From assembly GCA_903875225.1 (NCBI GenBank), contig CAIQVJ010000112.1, positions 207,716-271,715 on the forward strand: a stretch of 64,000 nt of DNA, in the 5' to 3' direction. A program made the position numbers and the translations under genes. Shown piece after piece: positions 56,071-63,591 of the stretch; position 1 is the first letter of the stretch, and each line of letters opens with the position of its first letter. The DNA comes from an uncultured Pseudomonadota bacterium (GTDB lineage: Bacteria; Myxococcota_A; UBA796; SXON01). The notes under the pieces were generated by a model, which ran no database searches, had not been told where the DNA came from, and was given only the letters and a program-made list of their open reading frames with translations.

Positions 56071-57234
56071 CTACCGGTGGACGCTCAGTACGTTGCCCTC
56101 CCAGCCGACGGTCGCCCGTACCTTCTGTCCGAGCCGCAACCCGAGAAAGTCCGCCTGGTCGGCCACCGGGTCCCAGGTCGTCTTCGGGCCGGTCTCCTCG
56201 GGGATGGTGTACTCCACCTGGTAGTCCTCGCTCCTCACGGTGCGCTGCAGCTCCCCGGATCCCTGCCCGGGCCACGGGAGATCGGTCGTGCCGGGCGCCG
56301 GGTCCTCGCCGTGCAGTTCGACCTGTCCCGCGGCCTCCCACCGCCACGTGTCATAGGTGCACCACTCCAGATCGATGGAGCGTGAGCAGTACTTCGTCTG
56401 GTCGTGACACTCCTCGTAGTACTCGGTGTGGGAGCTTGTGCTGCACACATCGTCGCAGGTCTCGGTGAAGCTCCCGTTCCCGTTGTCGGAGGTGCTGCAC
56501 ACTTCGTGGCAGTCCTGGCCATCGTCGACGCTGCGCGACTTCTGCACACACACGTTCTCGGTGCCGCACGCATACTGCTCGTCGTGGTGGTGGCGCTGCT
56601 CGCAGTCGCGGATGTCGGCGACCCCCGGGCTCTCTCCCGCGCCGTTCACGGGCATCACGGCCGGGGACTCCACGAGGCCCGCGTGCCAGTCCCCTGTCGT
56701 CGCCGGCACGAAGGTCTGCAGGTCCACGGTGTGTTGCCAATGCAGGGAGGTGATGGTTCCCGGGAGGTCCTGGGTGTAGTTGGTCGTGTACAGGTGGAAG
56801 CCGCCCCACCCGCCGAGGGGCACCATCACGGTGAGGATCAGCGCGGCCAGTCCCTTGCCGCTGGACAGGAGCGGGAGCGCCGAGCCGCCCAGGTTCCTCG
56901 GTGCCAGCGCGTCGTTCCGGCTCGCGCCGCACCCGTCGCACTGCGGGTTGCCCGCCCGGTTGTCGCCGCCGCACCGGCCGCACGTCCAGTCTGCGCCAGC
57001 GGTCGCGATGGCGACCTCCCGCGCCGTGTCCGCGACGTTGGCGCCGAGCACCCGCCCGCTGCTGTCCCGAGCATTGTCCAGGTAGGCGGCCTCGCCCGCG
57101 TTCTGCTCCCTCGGGTTGCCACAGTGGGGACACCGCGGCTGGGTCTCGCCGGGCGGCGGCTCGGCCGAGATCCCCTTCGTGCTGCAGGTGCTGCAGTCCC
57201 ACTTGCCCCAGATGATCCGCGTCGTCCGGGCCAT
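56071..57234 (-). CDS. Zinc-ribbon membrane protein with cysteine-rich exterior domain
   Basis: 387 aa. Two N-terminal zinc ribbons (WDCSTCSTKG with RCPHCGNPRE; WTCGRCGGDN with QCDGCGASR) cover about residues 12-105. One membrane helix (GLAALILTVMVPLGGWGGF) follows at about 130-148. The C-terminal domain contains many cysteines arranged in repeats (CHEVCST, CDDVCST, CHDQTKYC) and HHHDEQYACGTENVC, likely disulfide- or metal-stabilised outside the cytoplasm. Function unknown. It is the gene after the AsnB-like protein, with only four bases between them. Confidence 0.75.
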   Translation of the reverse strand: MARTTRIIWGKWDCSTCSTKGISAEPPPGETQPRCPHCGNPREQNAGEAAYLDNARDSSGRVLGANVADTAREVAIATAGADWTCGRCGGDNRAGNPQCDGCGASRNDALAPRNLGGSALPLLSSGKGLAALILTVMVPLGGWGGFHLYTTNYTQDLPGTITSLHWQHTVDLQTFVPATTGDWHAGLVESPAVMPVNGAGESPGVADIRDCEQRHHHDEQYACGTENVCVQKSRSVDDGQDCHEVCSTSDNGNGSFTETCDDVCSTSSHTEYYEECHDQTKYCSRSIDLEWCTYDTWRWEAAGQVELHGEDPAPGTTDLPWPGQGSGELQRTVRSEDYQVEYTIPEETGPKTTWDPVADQADFLGLRLGQKVRATVGWEGNVLSVHR

Positions 57235-57238
57235 GGGC

Positions 57239-59014
57239 CTACCCCACCTTCACGTCTCGGAGCCACGCGTCGAGCAGCAGCAACGTCCAGAGCTTGCCCT
57301 CTGCGCCCGATCGCGAGCCCTCGCGCTCCGCGTGCACCGCGCTCACCAGCGCATCGACCGCGCCCGGCTGGAAGAGCCTGAGCTTGTCCTCCTTCAACGC
57401 GGCGAGGCGCTCGTCGATGAACGGCTGTCCGCCCGTGAGCCAGCGCCGCCAGGGGCCGGGGAGCACCCGCTTGGGGCGCTGGACGAGCTGTTTTCCGAGC
57501 ACCGGCCGCAGGATCTCGCGCAGCGGCCACTTGGTGATCGCGCCCCCGAGGTGCGTCCGCACCTTCCAGTGACCGGGGATCGCCGCGAGGAAGCCCACCA
57601 GATCCCGGTCGAGCAGCGGCTCGCGCAGGCCGATGCCGGCGAGGGATGCGGCCGTGCCTGCTCGGGCGAGCGTGTCCTCCGCCATCCGTCCGCGAAGGTA
57701 CACGTGCAGGATCTCGTTGAGCGGATCGCTCGCAACCTCGCGGTACAGGGGCTCCAGGCAGAGCCGCCGGACGCCTGCGCGTACCCAGCCAGGATCCCGC
57801 AGGAGGCCTGCGCGGGCGGGGTGGTCGAACGCGTGAACCCCCCCGATCAACCGGGACAGTCCGAACGGCGCCCAGGGGTCCTTCAGCTCCGGTCGGCCGA
57901 CGAACGCGCCTGCGATGAGCCGACGGCCCGGCATGCGGGCGAGGACGGACGAGATGCGCATCTCCTGCGCGAGCACGCCGACCATCCGCCCGCCGAACAC
58001 CTCGTCCCCGCCGTCTCCGGAGAGGATCACGTCCACGTGGGGTCGCGCGAATTTTGCCAGCAGGTAGTGCGGCATCGCCGCGGGGTCGGGCGGCGGCTGG
58101 TCGCTCCGCCCCACGACCACGTCCATCGCGTCGCGGAAGTCCTCGGTCGAGACGCGCAGCACGTCGTGCCGGGTCTGCAGGAGGTTCGCGACCCGACCGG
58201 CGTAGGGCGTCTCGTCATCCTCGGCGTCCTGCATGCCGACGGTGAACGTGTGGACCGGGCCGAGCCGGGAGGCAAACAGCGCGATCGCGCTGGAGTCCAG
58301 GCCTCCGGAGAGGAACACGCCCACCCGTTCCTTGCCGGACGCCCGGGAGGCGACGGCGCGGTTGAGCCGCTGCTCCAGCTCCTTGAGCGTCGGCGCATCG
58401 GGCGGGAGATCCGCGAACGGTGGGCTGTAGCGCAGCTTGAACCAGGGTTCGAGCTTCAGCCCCTCGGCGGAGAGCGTGAGGTGGTGCCCCGCCGGCAGGG
58501 AGGAGACATCCCGCAGCAGCGTGCGGGGTGCGTGGGTGTACCGAAAGGACAGGTACTCAGCGAGGTTTTCGCGGGCGAGCTCGCGGCTCACCCAGGGGAG
58601 GTCGAGGAGCGGGCGCACCGCCGTCGAGAAGGCGAAGCGCCCCCCGCGGGCCGCGTAGTACAGGCGGCGAATGCCGAAAGCGTCTCGCAGCAGGTTGAGC
58701 GTGGGGCGGGGACCGCGCCGATCGAACACGGCGGCGACGAAGGCGCCCTCGAAGTGGGTCAGGGCATCGATGCCGAGACGCTCCCAGTAGTCGAGCAGCA
58801 CCTCGGCGGCCGACTGCCCGGTGATGGGTGCGCGGTCGAAGTGCCCCGACACCATGACCGTGAGGCGATCCGTCTGCGCCATCGTGGAGCGGGGCTGGCA
58901 CACGAGCATCGCGCCATCGCCGAAGAAGCGAGAACCGCCGACCAGCGCGTCGCGTTCGGCGGCCTCCGGCTGGCCGGAGATGCCGGGGTGGTAGAGGCCG
59001 GCGATGCCGCCCAT
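57239..59014 (-). CDS. Asparagine synthetase-like protein lacking the Cys2 nucleophile
   Basis: 591 aa with the AsnB architecture. The N-terminal glutamine-amidotransferase fold (1-200) begins MGGIAGLYHPG where glutamine-hydrolysing enzymes have MCGI; the ATG is unambiguous and no TGC follows, so the catalytic Cys2 is Gly. The C-terminal AMP-forming synthetase domain is intact: PPi-loop FLSGGLDSSAIALFAS (236-242 core), FTVGMQDAEDDETPYA, and SGDGGDEVFGGR. It may use free ammonia, or an internal amine as in beta-lactam synthetase and lasso-peptide cyclases, which also lack this Cys. Starts 75 bases from the divergent FGE-like gene. Confidence 0.88.
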   Translation of the reverse strand: MGGIAGLYHPGISGQPEAAERDALVGGSRFFGDGAMLVCQPRSTMAQTDRLTVMVSGHFDRAPITGQSAAEVLLDYWERLGIDALTHFEGAFVAAVFDRRGPRPTLNLLRDAFGIRRLYYAARGGRFAFSTAVRPLLDLPWVSRELARENLAEYLSFRYTHAPRTLLRDVSSLPAGHHLTLSAEGLKLEPWFKLRYSPPFADLPPDAPTLKELEQRLNRAVASRASGKERVGVFLSGGLDSSAIALFASRLGPVHTFTVGMQDAEDDETPYAGRVANLLQTRHDVLRVSTEDFRDAMDVVVGRSDQPPPDPAAMPHYLLAKFARPHVDVILSGDGGDEVFGGRMVGVLAQEMRISSVLARMPGRRLIAGAFVGRPELKDPWAPFGLSRLIGGVHAFDHPARAGLLRDPGWVRAGVRRLCLEPLYREVASDPLNEILHVYLRGRMAEDTLARAGTAASLAGIGLREPLLDRDLVGFLAAIPGHWKVRTHLGGAITKWPLREILRPVLGKQLVQRPKRVLPGPWRRWLTGGQPFIDERLAALKEDKLRLFQPGAVDALVSAVHAEREGSRSGAEGKLWTLLLLDAWLRDVKVG

Positions 59015-59089
59015 GTGGGACTCCTGGTCGGAGCCTCACGTATCGCCGGGAGCGCGACCCGGCTCCGGCCGGGGTACGATCGGTGGGCG

Positions 59090-60022
59090 ATGCGAACCCT
59101 CTCCACGATCTTCCTTGCCTCGACCGTCACACTCTCCACGGGATGCCGGCTCATCCAGTCCTGCTCGTCCGGGCACGACTCCACCGACAGCCCGTCGGAC
59201 AGCCCCGCTGGTGACGACACGAACGACACCTTCGACACCGCGGAGTGGGCCGCTCCGGGAGAGGACTACACCGAGAGCTACGGCATCGACATGCTCGCCT
59301 ACCTCGGGCCGGGCACGTTCACGATGGGCAGCGACGCAGACGACGTGGAGTCCAACGAGAAGCCCGAGCACAACGTCACGCTCACGCACGCGTTCTGGCT
59401 CGACCGCAGCGAGGTGACGCAGGCCCAGTACGAGAGTGTGATGGGCACCAACCCGTCGTACTACCCCACCTGCCCCGACTGCCCGGTGGACTCGGTGAGC
59501 TGGTTCGAGGCGGCGCACTTCGCCAACATCCTCTCCAACGTGGGCGGCTTCCCCTCCTGCTACACCGATGCCGACGGGAACGGCACCTTCGTGCTCAAGG
59601 ACCCCGATCCCTACGCCTGTGCGGGCTACCGCCTCCCCACCGAGGCAGAGTGGGAGTACGCGGCGAGCGGGCTCGAGGACGACATCTACTCGGGCTCCAA
59701 CACCGCGAACGACGTCGCCTGGACCTCCGACAACAGCGGCGGCGAGGTGCACGAGGTGTGTACGTTGGGCACCAACGCCCTCGACTTCTGCGACTTCTCG
59801 GGCAATGTGTGGGAGCTGGTCGGAGACGGCTACCAGGATGGCGCCTACCCCGCGGAGGACCAGACGGATCCGCACGGCCTGGACTCCGGGGCGTACCGCA
59901 TCAACCGGGGCGGTAGCTGGCACGACGCGCCAGACGCCGCGCGGGTGACCAACCGCTCCTGGGACGTTCCGACCTGGAGCGCCGTGAACCTGGGGTTCCG
60001 CGTCGCGCGGTCGGTGCCGTAG
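59090..60022 (+). CDS. Formylglycine-generating-enzyme-like lipoprotein
   Basis: 310 aa. The signal MRTLSTIFLASTVTLSTGC ends in a lipobox, and a Ser/Asp/Thr tether follows to about residue 50. The FGE-sulfatase domain is well formed: GTFTMGSDADDVESNEKPEH, FWLDRSEVTQAQYESVMG, DSVSWFEAAHFANILS, YRLPTEAEWEYAASG, CDFSGNVWELVGDGY and YRINRGGSWHD, ending NLGFRVARSV. The Cys pair that binds copper in true FGE is not evident, so it is probably a structural or protein-binding relative. No sulfatase nearby. Confidence 0.88.
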   Translation: MRTLSTIFLASTVTLSTGCRLIQSCSSGHDSTDSPSDSPAGDDTNDTFDTAEWAAPGEDYTESYGIDMLAYLGPGTFTMGSDADDVESNEKPEHNVTLTHAFWLDRSEVTQAQYESVMGTNPSYYPTCPDCPVDSVSWFEAAHFANILSNVGGFPSCYTDADGNGTFVLKDPDPYACAGYRLPTEAEWEYAASGLEDDIYSGSNTANDVAWTSDNSGGEVHEVCTLGTNALDFCDFSGNVWELVGDGYQDGAYPAEDQTDPHGLDSGAYRINRGGSWHDAPDAARVTNRSWDVPTWSAVNLGFRVARSVP

Positions 60023-60040
60023 GGGCGGTCGCGGGGCTGG

Positions 60041-60940
60041 TCAGGCCCTGCGCAGGTTTGCACGCAACGCGGCGATCACCTCGGCGGGGGCCTCTTCCTG
60101 CGGGAAGTGGCCTGCGCGCGGGAGCACCGTGACCTGTGCGTCGGGCAGGGCCTCCTGGAACCGGGCGAGGTACTTCGGGCCGAAGGCCGGGTCGGCGGTC
60201 CCCCAGACCAGGGCGCTCGGCACCCGGCCCCAGGTCGCCCGCTGGTCCCACACCCGCTGGTAGAACGAGCTTGACCCCATGAGCTCGCGCGCGAACACCC
60301 AGGTGGACATCCGGCTCTCGGCGGTGGGGAACGGGCCCTCGTAGTGACGCTGGATCTCAGGCGTTCTCTTGTGCTTCTCGCCCCAGGCCGAGGGCGCCAT
60401 GACCTTCGCGGAGAAGTTGAAGCTCGTGTAGATCCACCGCCCCAGCGGGGTCCCGAAAAACGCCGACGAGTAGCGGACTGTCGGGTCGTCGTGCAGGTCC
60501 CAGGCGAAGGTGTTCAGGAGCGTGAGTCCGGCGATGCGCCCGGGCCTTTGCAGCGTGGCTCCGAGCCCGGTCGGGCCTCCAAAATCGTGGACCACGAAAT
60601 GCGCTCGTTCAAGGCCCAGGTGGTCCATCCATGCCGCCAACCGCCCGCTCTGCGCCTCGGGCCGCAGGTCCGCGCCCGGGGGCTTGTCGGAGAGGCCGAA
60701 CCCGAGCATGTCGAGGCAGAGCACCCGGTGGTCCGCGCGCAGATCGGCGATCACGTGCCGCCACTCCCAGCCCCAGCTCGGTGTTCCGTGGCAGAGGACC
60801 ACGACGGGGCCGCGACCCTCGTCGACGTAGTGCATCCGGGCGCCCTCGAACTGAAACCAGCGCGGGGCGAACGGCCAGGAGGCGCTGTTGATCCAGGGAT
60901 GTTCGACCGGGACCGGCGGGGCCGGGGCAGGCGCGGTCAA
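60041..60940 (-). CDS. Alpha/beta hydrolase, haloalkane-dehalogenase/epoxide-hydrolase-like
   Basis: 299 aa. The oxyanion segment VVLCHGTPSWGWEWRHVIAD precedes a nucleophile elbow with aspartate (FVVHDFGGPTGLGA). The acid is probably in WGTADPAFGPKYL and the histidine in PRAGHFPQEEAP. In haloalkane dehalogenases the residue after the nucleophilic Asp is Trp, which binds halide; here it is Phe, so an epoxide-hydrolase-like or other activity is as likely. TTG start at 60940 overlapping the zinc-ribbon stop (TTGA). Last gene of a TetR-led operon. Confidence 0.85.
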   Translation of the reverse strand: MTAPAPAPPVPVEHPWINSASWPFAPRWFQFEGARMHYVDEGRGPVVVLCHGTPSWGWEWRHVIADLRADHRVLCLDMLGFGLSDKPPGADLRPEAQSGRLAAWMDHLGLERAHFVVHDFGGPTGLGATLQRPGRIAGLTLLNTFAWDLHDDPTVRYSSAFFGTPLGRWIYTSFNFSAKVMAPSAWGEKHKRTPEIQRHYEGPFPTAESRMSTWVFARELMGSSSFYQRVWDQRATWGRVPSALVWGTADPAFGPKYLARFQEALPDAQVTVLPRAGHFPQEEAPAEVIAALRANLRRA

Positions 60941-61173
60941 CGTCCCCTCCAGGCCGGCTGCGTGGCCATGATCCCTGCGGAGGTCTCGCGGGCTGCGGCC
61001 TCGGTGAGGCCGTGCGTGCGGACCAGGAGTGCCGTGAAGTCCGCCAGGATGGCATCGTACGGCCGCAACGTGCCCACCGCGTCTGTGCAGTAGCGACAGT
61101 ACCGGTTGGCGGGATCCCCGGCGCCGTGGTCTTCGGGACTGATCAGGGGTAACGAGCAGGATTCACAGGTCAT
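60937..61173 (-). CDS. Small zinc-ribbon protein
   Basis: 78 aa of the 'putative zinc ribbon' type: MTCESCSLPLISPEDHGAGD, then NRYCRYCTDAVGTLRPYDAI, with CxxC pairs that would bind one zinc, and a short helical tail. It is sandwiched between the TetR-type regulator gene (overlap of 11 bases) and the hydrolase (overlap of four bases). Role unknown. Confidence 0.85.
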   Translation of the reverse strand: MTCESCSLPLISPEDHGAGDPANRYCRYCTDAVGTLRPYDAILADFTALLVRTHGLTEAAARETSAGIMATQPAWRGR

Positions 61174-61768
61174 CGGGGCTCCTTCGGCCGGGTTGTTCGA
61201 TGGTGAGCATGTCCAGGAACGTGTCGCGCAGGGCAGGGCCCCGCTCGGTCAGCGGGGGAAGGAGGTCCGGGTGCACCAGGTGTCGCTCGATCGCGCCGAG
61301 CCAGAATGCGAGCAGCACGGCCGGGTCGCCCGGCTTGAAGGTCCCGGCCTCCTGGCCGGCGAGGATCGACAGGCGCATGGCCTCGACCAGCGCCGTGCGG
61401 GAGACGAGGATGTGCGCCCGGAGGGAGGGCGAGAGGAAAGGAAGCTCCCTCGCCAGCAGTCGCGCGAACGGGAGATGTGCGGACAGCTGTCGGAGGTGCA
61501 GGGTGAGGAGCTCGCCGAGGGAAGCAGAGGCGCGCAGGTGCGGGAGCGCTTCTGCCGCGTCTGCCAGTGCATCGCTCAACACGATGGCGTCGAGGAGCTG
61601 CTCGCGCGTCGAAAAGTGGAGGAAGACCGTTCCATGTGCGACGCCCGCGGCATGGGCGATGCGCGCGGTGTTCGCATCCCGATAGCCGTGGACTTCCAGC
61701 TCCGAACGCGCGGATTCGAGGATCCTCGCTCGGGTCTGGGTCTGGTGGGCCAGTCTGGATGAGTTCAT
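61163..61768 (-). CDS. TetR/AcrR-family transcriptional regulator
   Basis: 201 aa. N-terminal helix-turn-helix: RARILESARSELEVHGYRDA, then ARIAHAAGVAHGTVFLHFST, the classical TetR pattern (GxxxTxxxIAxxAGVxxGTxYxHFxxKxxL). The C-terminal ligand domain is helical and variable. It leads an overlapping three-gene operon with the zinc ribbon and the hydrolase, so it probably represses them in response to a substrate of the hydrolase. ATG 61768 and ATG 61789 are both in frame and neither has a clear ribosome-binding site. The 27-base palindrome at 61761-61787 covers this start. Confidence 0.9.
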   Translation of the reverse strand: MNSSRLAHQTQTRARILESARSELEVHGYRDANTARIAHAAGVAHGTVFLHFSTREQLLDAIVLSDALADAAEALPHLRASASLGELLTLHLRQLSAHLPFARLLARELPFLSPSLRAHILVSRTALVEAMRLSILAGQEAGTFKPGDPAVLLAFWLGAIERHLVHPDLLPPLTERGPALRDTFLDMLTIEQPGRRSPDDL

Positions 61769-61787
61769 ACTCAGTGAGTATAAACTC
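61761..61787. promoter_or_regulatory. TetR-type operator palindrome over the regulator start
   Basis: Arms GAGTTCATACTCA (61761-61773) and TGAGTATAAACTC (61775-61787) around a single central base match at 12 of 13 positions. Size and symmetry fit a TetR dimer (or pair of dimers) site. Its location on the start of the regulator gene implies autorepression. Confidence 0.85.
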
Positions 61788-61804
61788 ATTCACGGAAACG
61801 GCAA

Positions 61805-62153
61805 GCCGTCGCCCCTGCGCCCGCCCGGCGGGGTTGGAGTTCACGGGGCCCCGGTCGCGCGTAGTCGCGGTTGTGCGCGGGGTTGGAGTTCACGGGGCCC
61901 CGGTCGCGCGTAGTCGCGGTTGTGTGCGGGGTCGGGCGCGGAGCGCGCAGGGGACGGCGAGCTGGCGAGTCGTCGCCCCTGCGCCCGCCCGGCGGGGTTG
62001 GAGTTCACGAGGCCCCGGTCGCGCGTAGTCGCGGTTGTGTGCGGGGTCGGGCGCGGAGCGCGCAGGGGACGGCGAGCTGGCGAGCCGTCGCCCCTGCGCC
62101 CGCCCGGCGGGGTTGGAGTTCACGGGGCCCCGGTCGCGCGTACTCGCGCGTCC
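61805..62153 (+). repeat. 115-bp tandem repeat with an internal 49-bp duplication
   Basis: Copies begin at 61805, 61969 and 62084. The second-to-third spacing is 115 bases; the first-to-second is 164 because 49 bases (containing GTTGGAGTTCACGGGGCCCC) are repeated inside copy one. The last copy is cut off about 15 bases before the helicase ATG. The copies are nearly identical, so the expansion is recent. The array fills the 400 bases between the TetR operator and the helicase gene. No gene was found in it, and any promoter of the helicase must lie in or just after it. Confidence 0.9.
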
Positions 62154-62169
62154 GGGGTTAGCCGCCGGC

Positions 62170-63405
62170 ATGTCCAACACCTTTGCATCGCTCGGCCTCC
62201 TGCCCGGTCTCGTCGAGTGCCTCGACAAGGCCCACCTGGTCGAGCCCTCGCCCGTACAGCGCCTCGTCATCCACGCGATCCTCGGCGGCGCGAACTGCCT
62301 GTGCCTCGCGCCCACCGGCTCCGGCAAGACGCTCGCCTATGGCCTCCCGGTGCTCCAGCGGCTTCGCGGCATCGAGGAGGCCGAGGGCATGGTCACCCAG
62401 CTCGCCCGGCCCCGCGCGATCGTGTTGACGGCCACGCGGGAGCTCGTCCTCCAGAGCGAGAAGGCGATCAAGCTCGTCGCCCACGGCGTCAAGCAGCGCG
62501 TGCGCTCGGTCGCCGGGGGCCAGACACCCTCCGACACCCGCAAGCAGCTCGCCACGCCGGCTGACATCCTGATCGCCAACCCGCAGCGCCTGCGCGCGCT
62601 CGTTGCGGCGGGGACCGTCGATCTCTCCGACGTGCGCGTGGTCGTGGTGGACGAGGCCGACACCCTGCTCGATGCGGGCCAGCGGGACGACACTGTCGCG
62701 GTGGTGGACGCCACGCCCAACGGCCGTCAGCTCGTGCTCGTGAGCGCCACGCTGCCGGAGCCGATCCGGGCATGGGCGAACACCCGCATGGAGCGGCCCG
62801 TGCTGTTGGAGGCGAAGGACTCCCACAAGGCGCCGTCCACGATCGTGATCCGGAACGTCCGGCTGCGGTGGAAGGAGAAGCTCGACGTCGCGAGCGACAT
62901 CCTCGTGGCGCTCAAGGATGGGCAGCGCGGGATCGGGTTCACCAACCGGCGCGAGACGGCCGACGAGGTCGCCCAGGCGCTCACCGAGCGCGGTCACTCC
63001 GTGATCGTCGTGCACGGCGCGTGGCTGCCTCGCGAACGCGCGGCGGCGCTCAAGCGCTTTCGCGCCGGCGAGGGCCGCATCCTGCTCACGACCGAGCTTG
63101 GCGGCCGCGGGCTCCACATCCCGGATCTCTCCTTCGTGCTGAACTTCGATCTGCCCGAGCGCCCCAGCGAGTACCTGCACCGCATCGGTCGCATCGGGCG
63201 GCTCCAGCCCGACGGCTCGACGACGGGCGGCACGGTCTACAACTTCATCACGCCGAGCGACGAGGCGATGCTCAAGGAGATCGAGCGCATGGCGCGCGGT
63301 GGTCGCCTCGACACGGGAGAGTCCCTGCACCCGGAGCGGGCGCGGGCGACCCCCAGGTCTCGTCCGAAGTCCGTGGGCAGGACGGACCGGCGCTCCCCCC
63401 GATAG
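62170..63405 (+). CDS. DEAD-box RNA helicase
   Basis: 411 aa ATP-dependent RNA helicase core. Motifs run in order: Q motif PSPVQRLVIHAIL, motif I LAPTGSGKTLAY, Ia TATRELVLQ, Ib NPQRLRAL, II VDEADTL (DEAD), III VSATLPEP (SAT), IV GIGFTNRRETAD, V LLTTELGGRGLHIP and VI LHRIGRIGRL. The C-terminal tail (about 370-411) is short and basic, for RNA binding. ATG 62170 immediately follows a tandem repeat, an unusual leader. Roles in ribosome assembly or mRNA decay are typical, but the specific one is unknown. Confidence 0.93.
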   Translation: MSNTFASLGLLPGLVECLDKAHLVEPSPVQRLVIHAILGGANCLCLAPTGSGKTLAYGLPVLQRLRGIEEAEGMVTQLARPRAIVLTATRELVLQSEKAIKLVAHGVKQRVRSVAGGQTPSDTRKQLATPADILIANPQRLRALVAAGTVDLSDVRVVVVDEADTLLDAGQRDDTVAVVDATPNGRQLVLVSATLPEPIRAWANTRMERPVLLEAKDSHKAPSTIVIRNVRLRWKEKLDVASDILVALKDGQRGIGFTNRRETADEVAQALTERGHSVIVVHGAWLPRERAAALKRFRAGEGRILLTTELGGRGLHIPDLSFVLNFDLPERPSEYLHRIGRIGRLQPDGSTTGGTVYNFITPSDEAMLKEIERMARGGRLDTGESLHPERARATPRSRPKSVGRTDRRSPR

Positions 63406-63591
63406 CCGCGCCGGGGGCGGGCCCCGGCAGATCTGGCTTGGGCATTTTGGCGACGGGGCGCCGTCGGCCATTGACGCAGGACAGGCGTCGGGCATCCGCC
63501 ACCCCTGGCGGGGTCTACCGCTCGTCCCGGTCGTGCCCAACCTGCAAACGCCGACTTCCGCCCGGCTCCCGGCTTGCGTTGCGCCTGCGCC
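63406..63591. other. Gap between helicase and IS91-type transposase
   Basis: 186 bases without a gene. CGCCGGGGGCGGGCCCCGGC just after the helicase stop can fold and may terminate it. CCACCCCTGGCGGGG near 63501 is another small inverted repeat. One end of the IS91-type element must lie in this stretch or at the transposase itself; no oriIS/terIS sequence could be identified. Confidence 0.4.

Noticed and set aside
61871..62161. Open frames inside the 115-bp tandem repeat
   Set aside because: They are repeat-driven Arg/Gly/Ala peptides without start signals or homology; the real gene starts at 62170.
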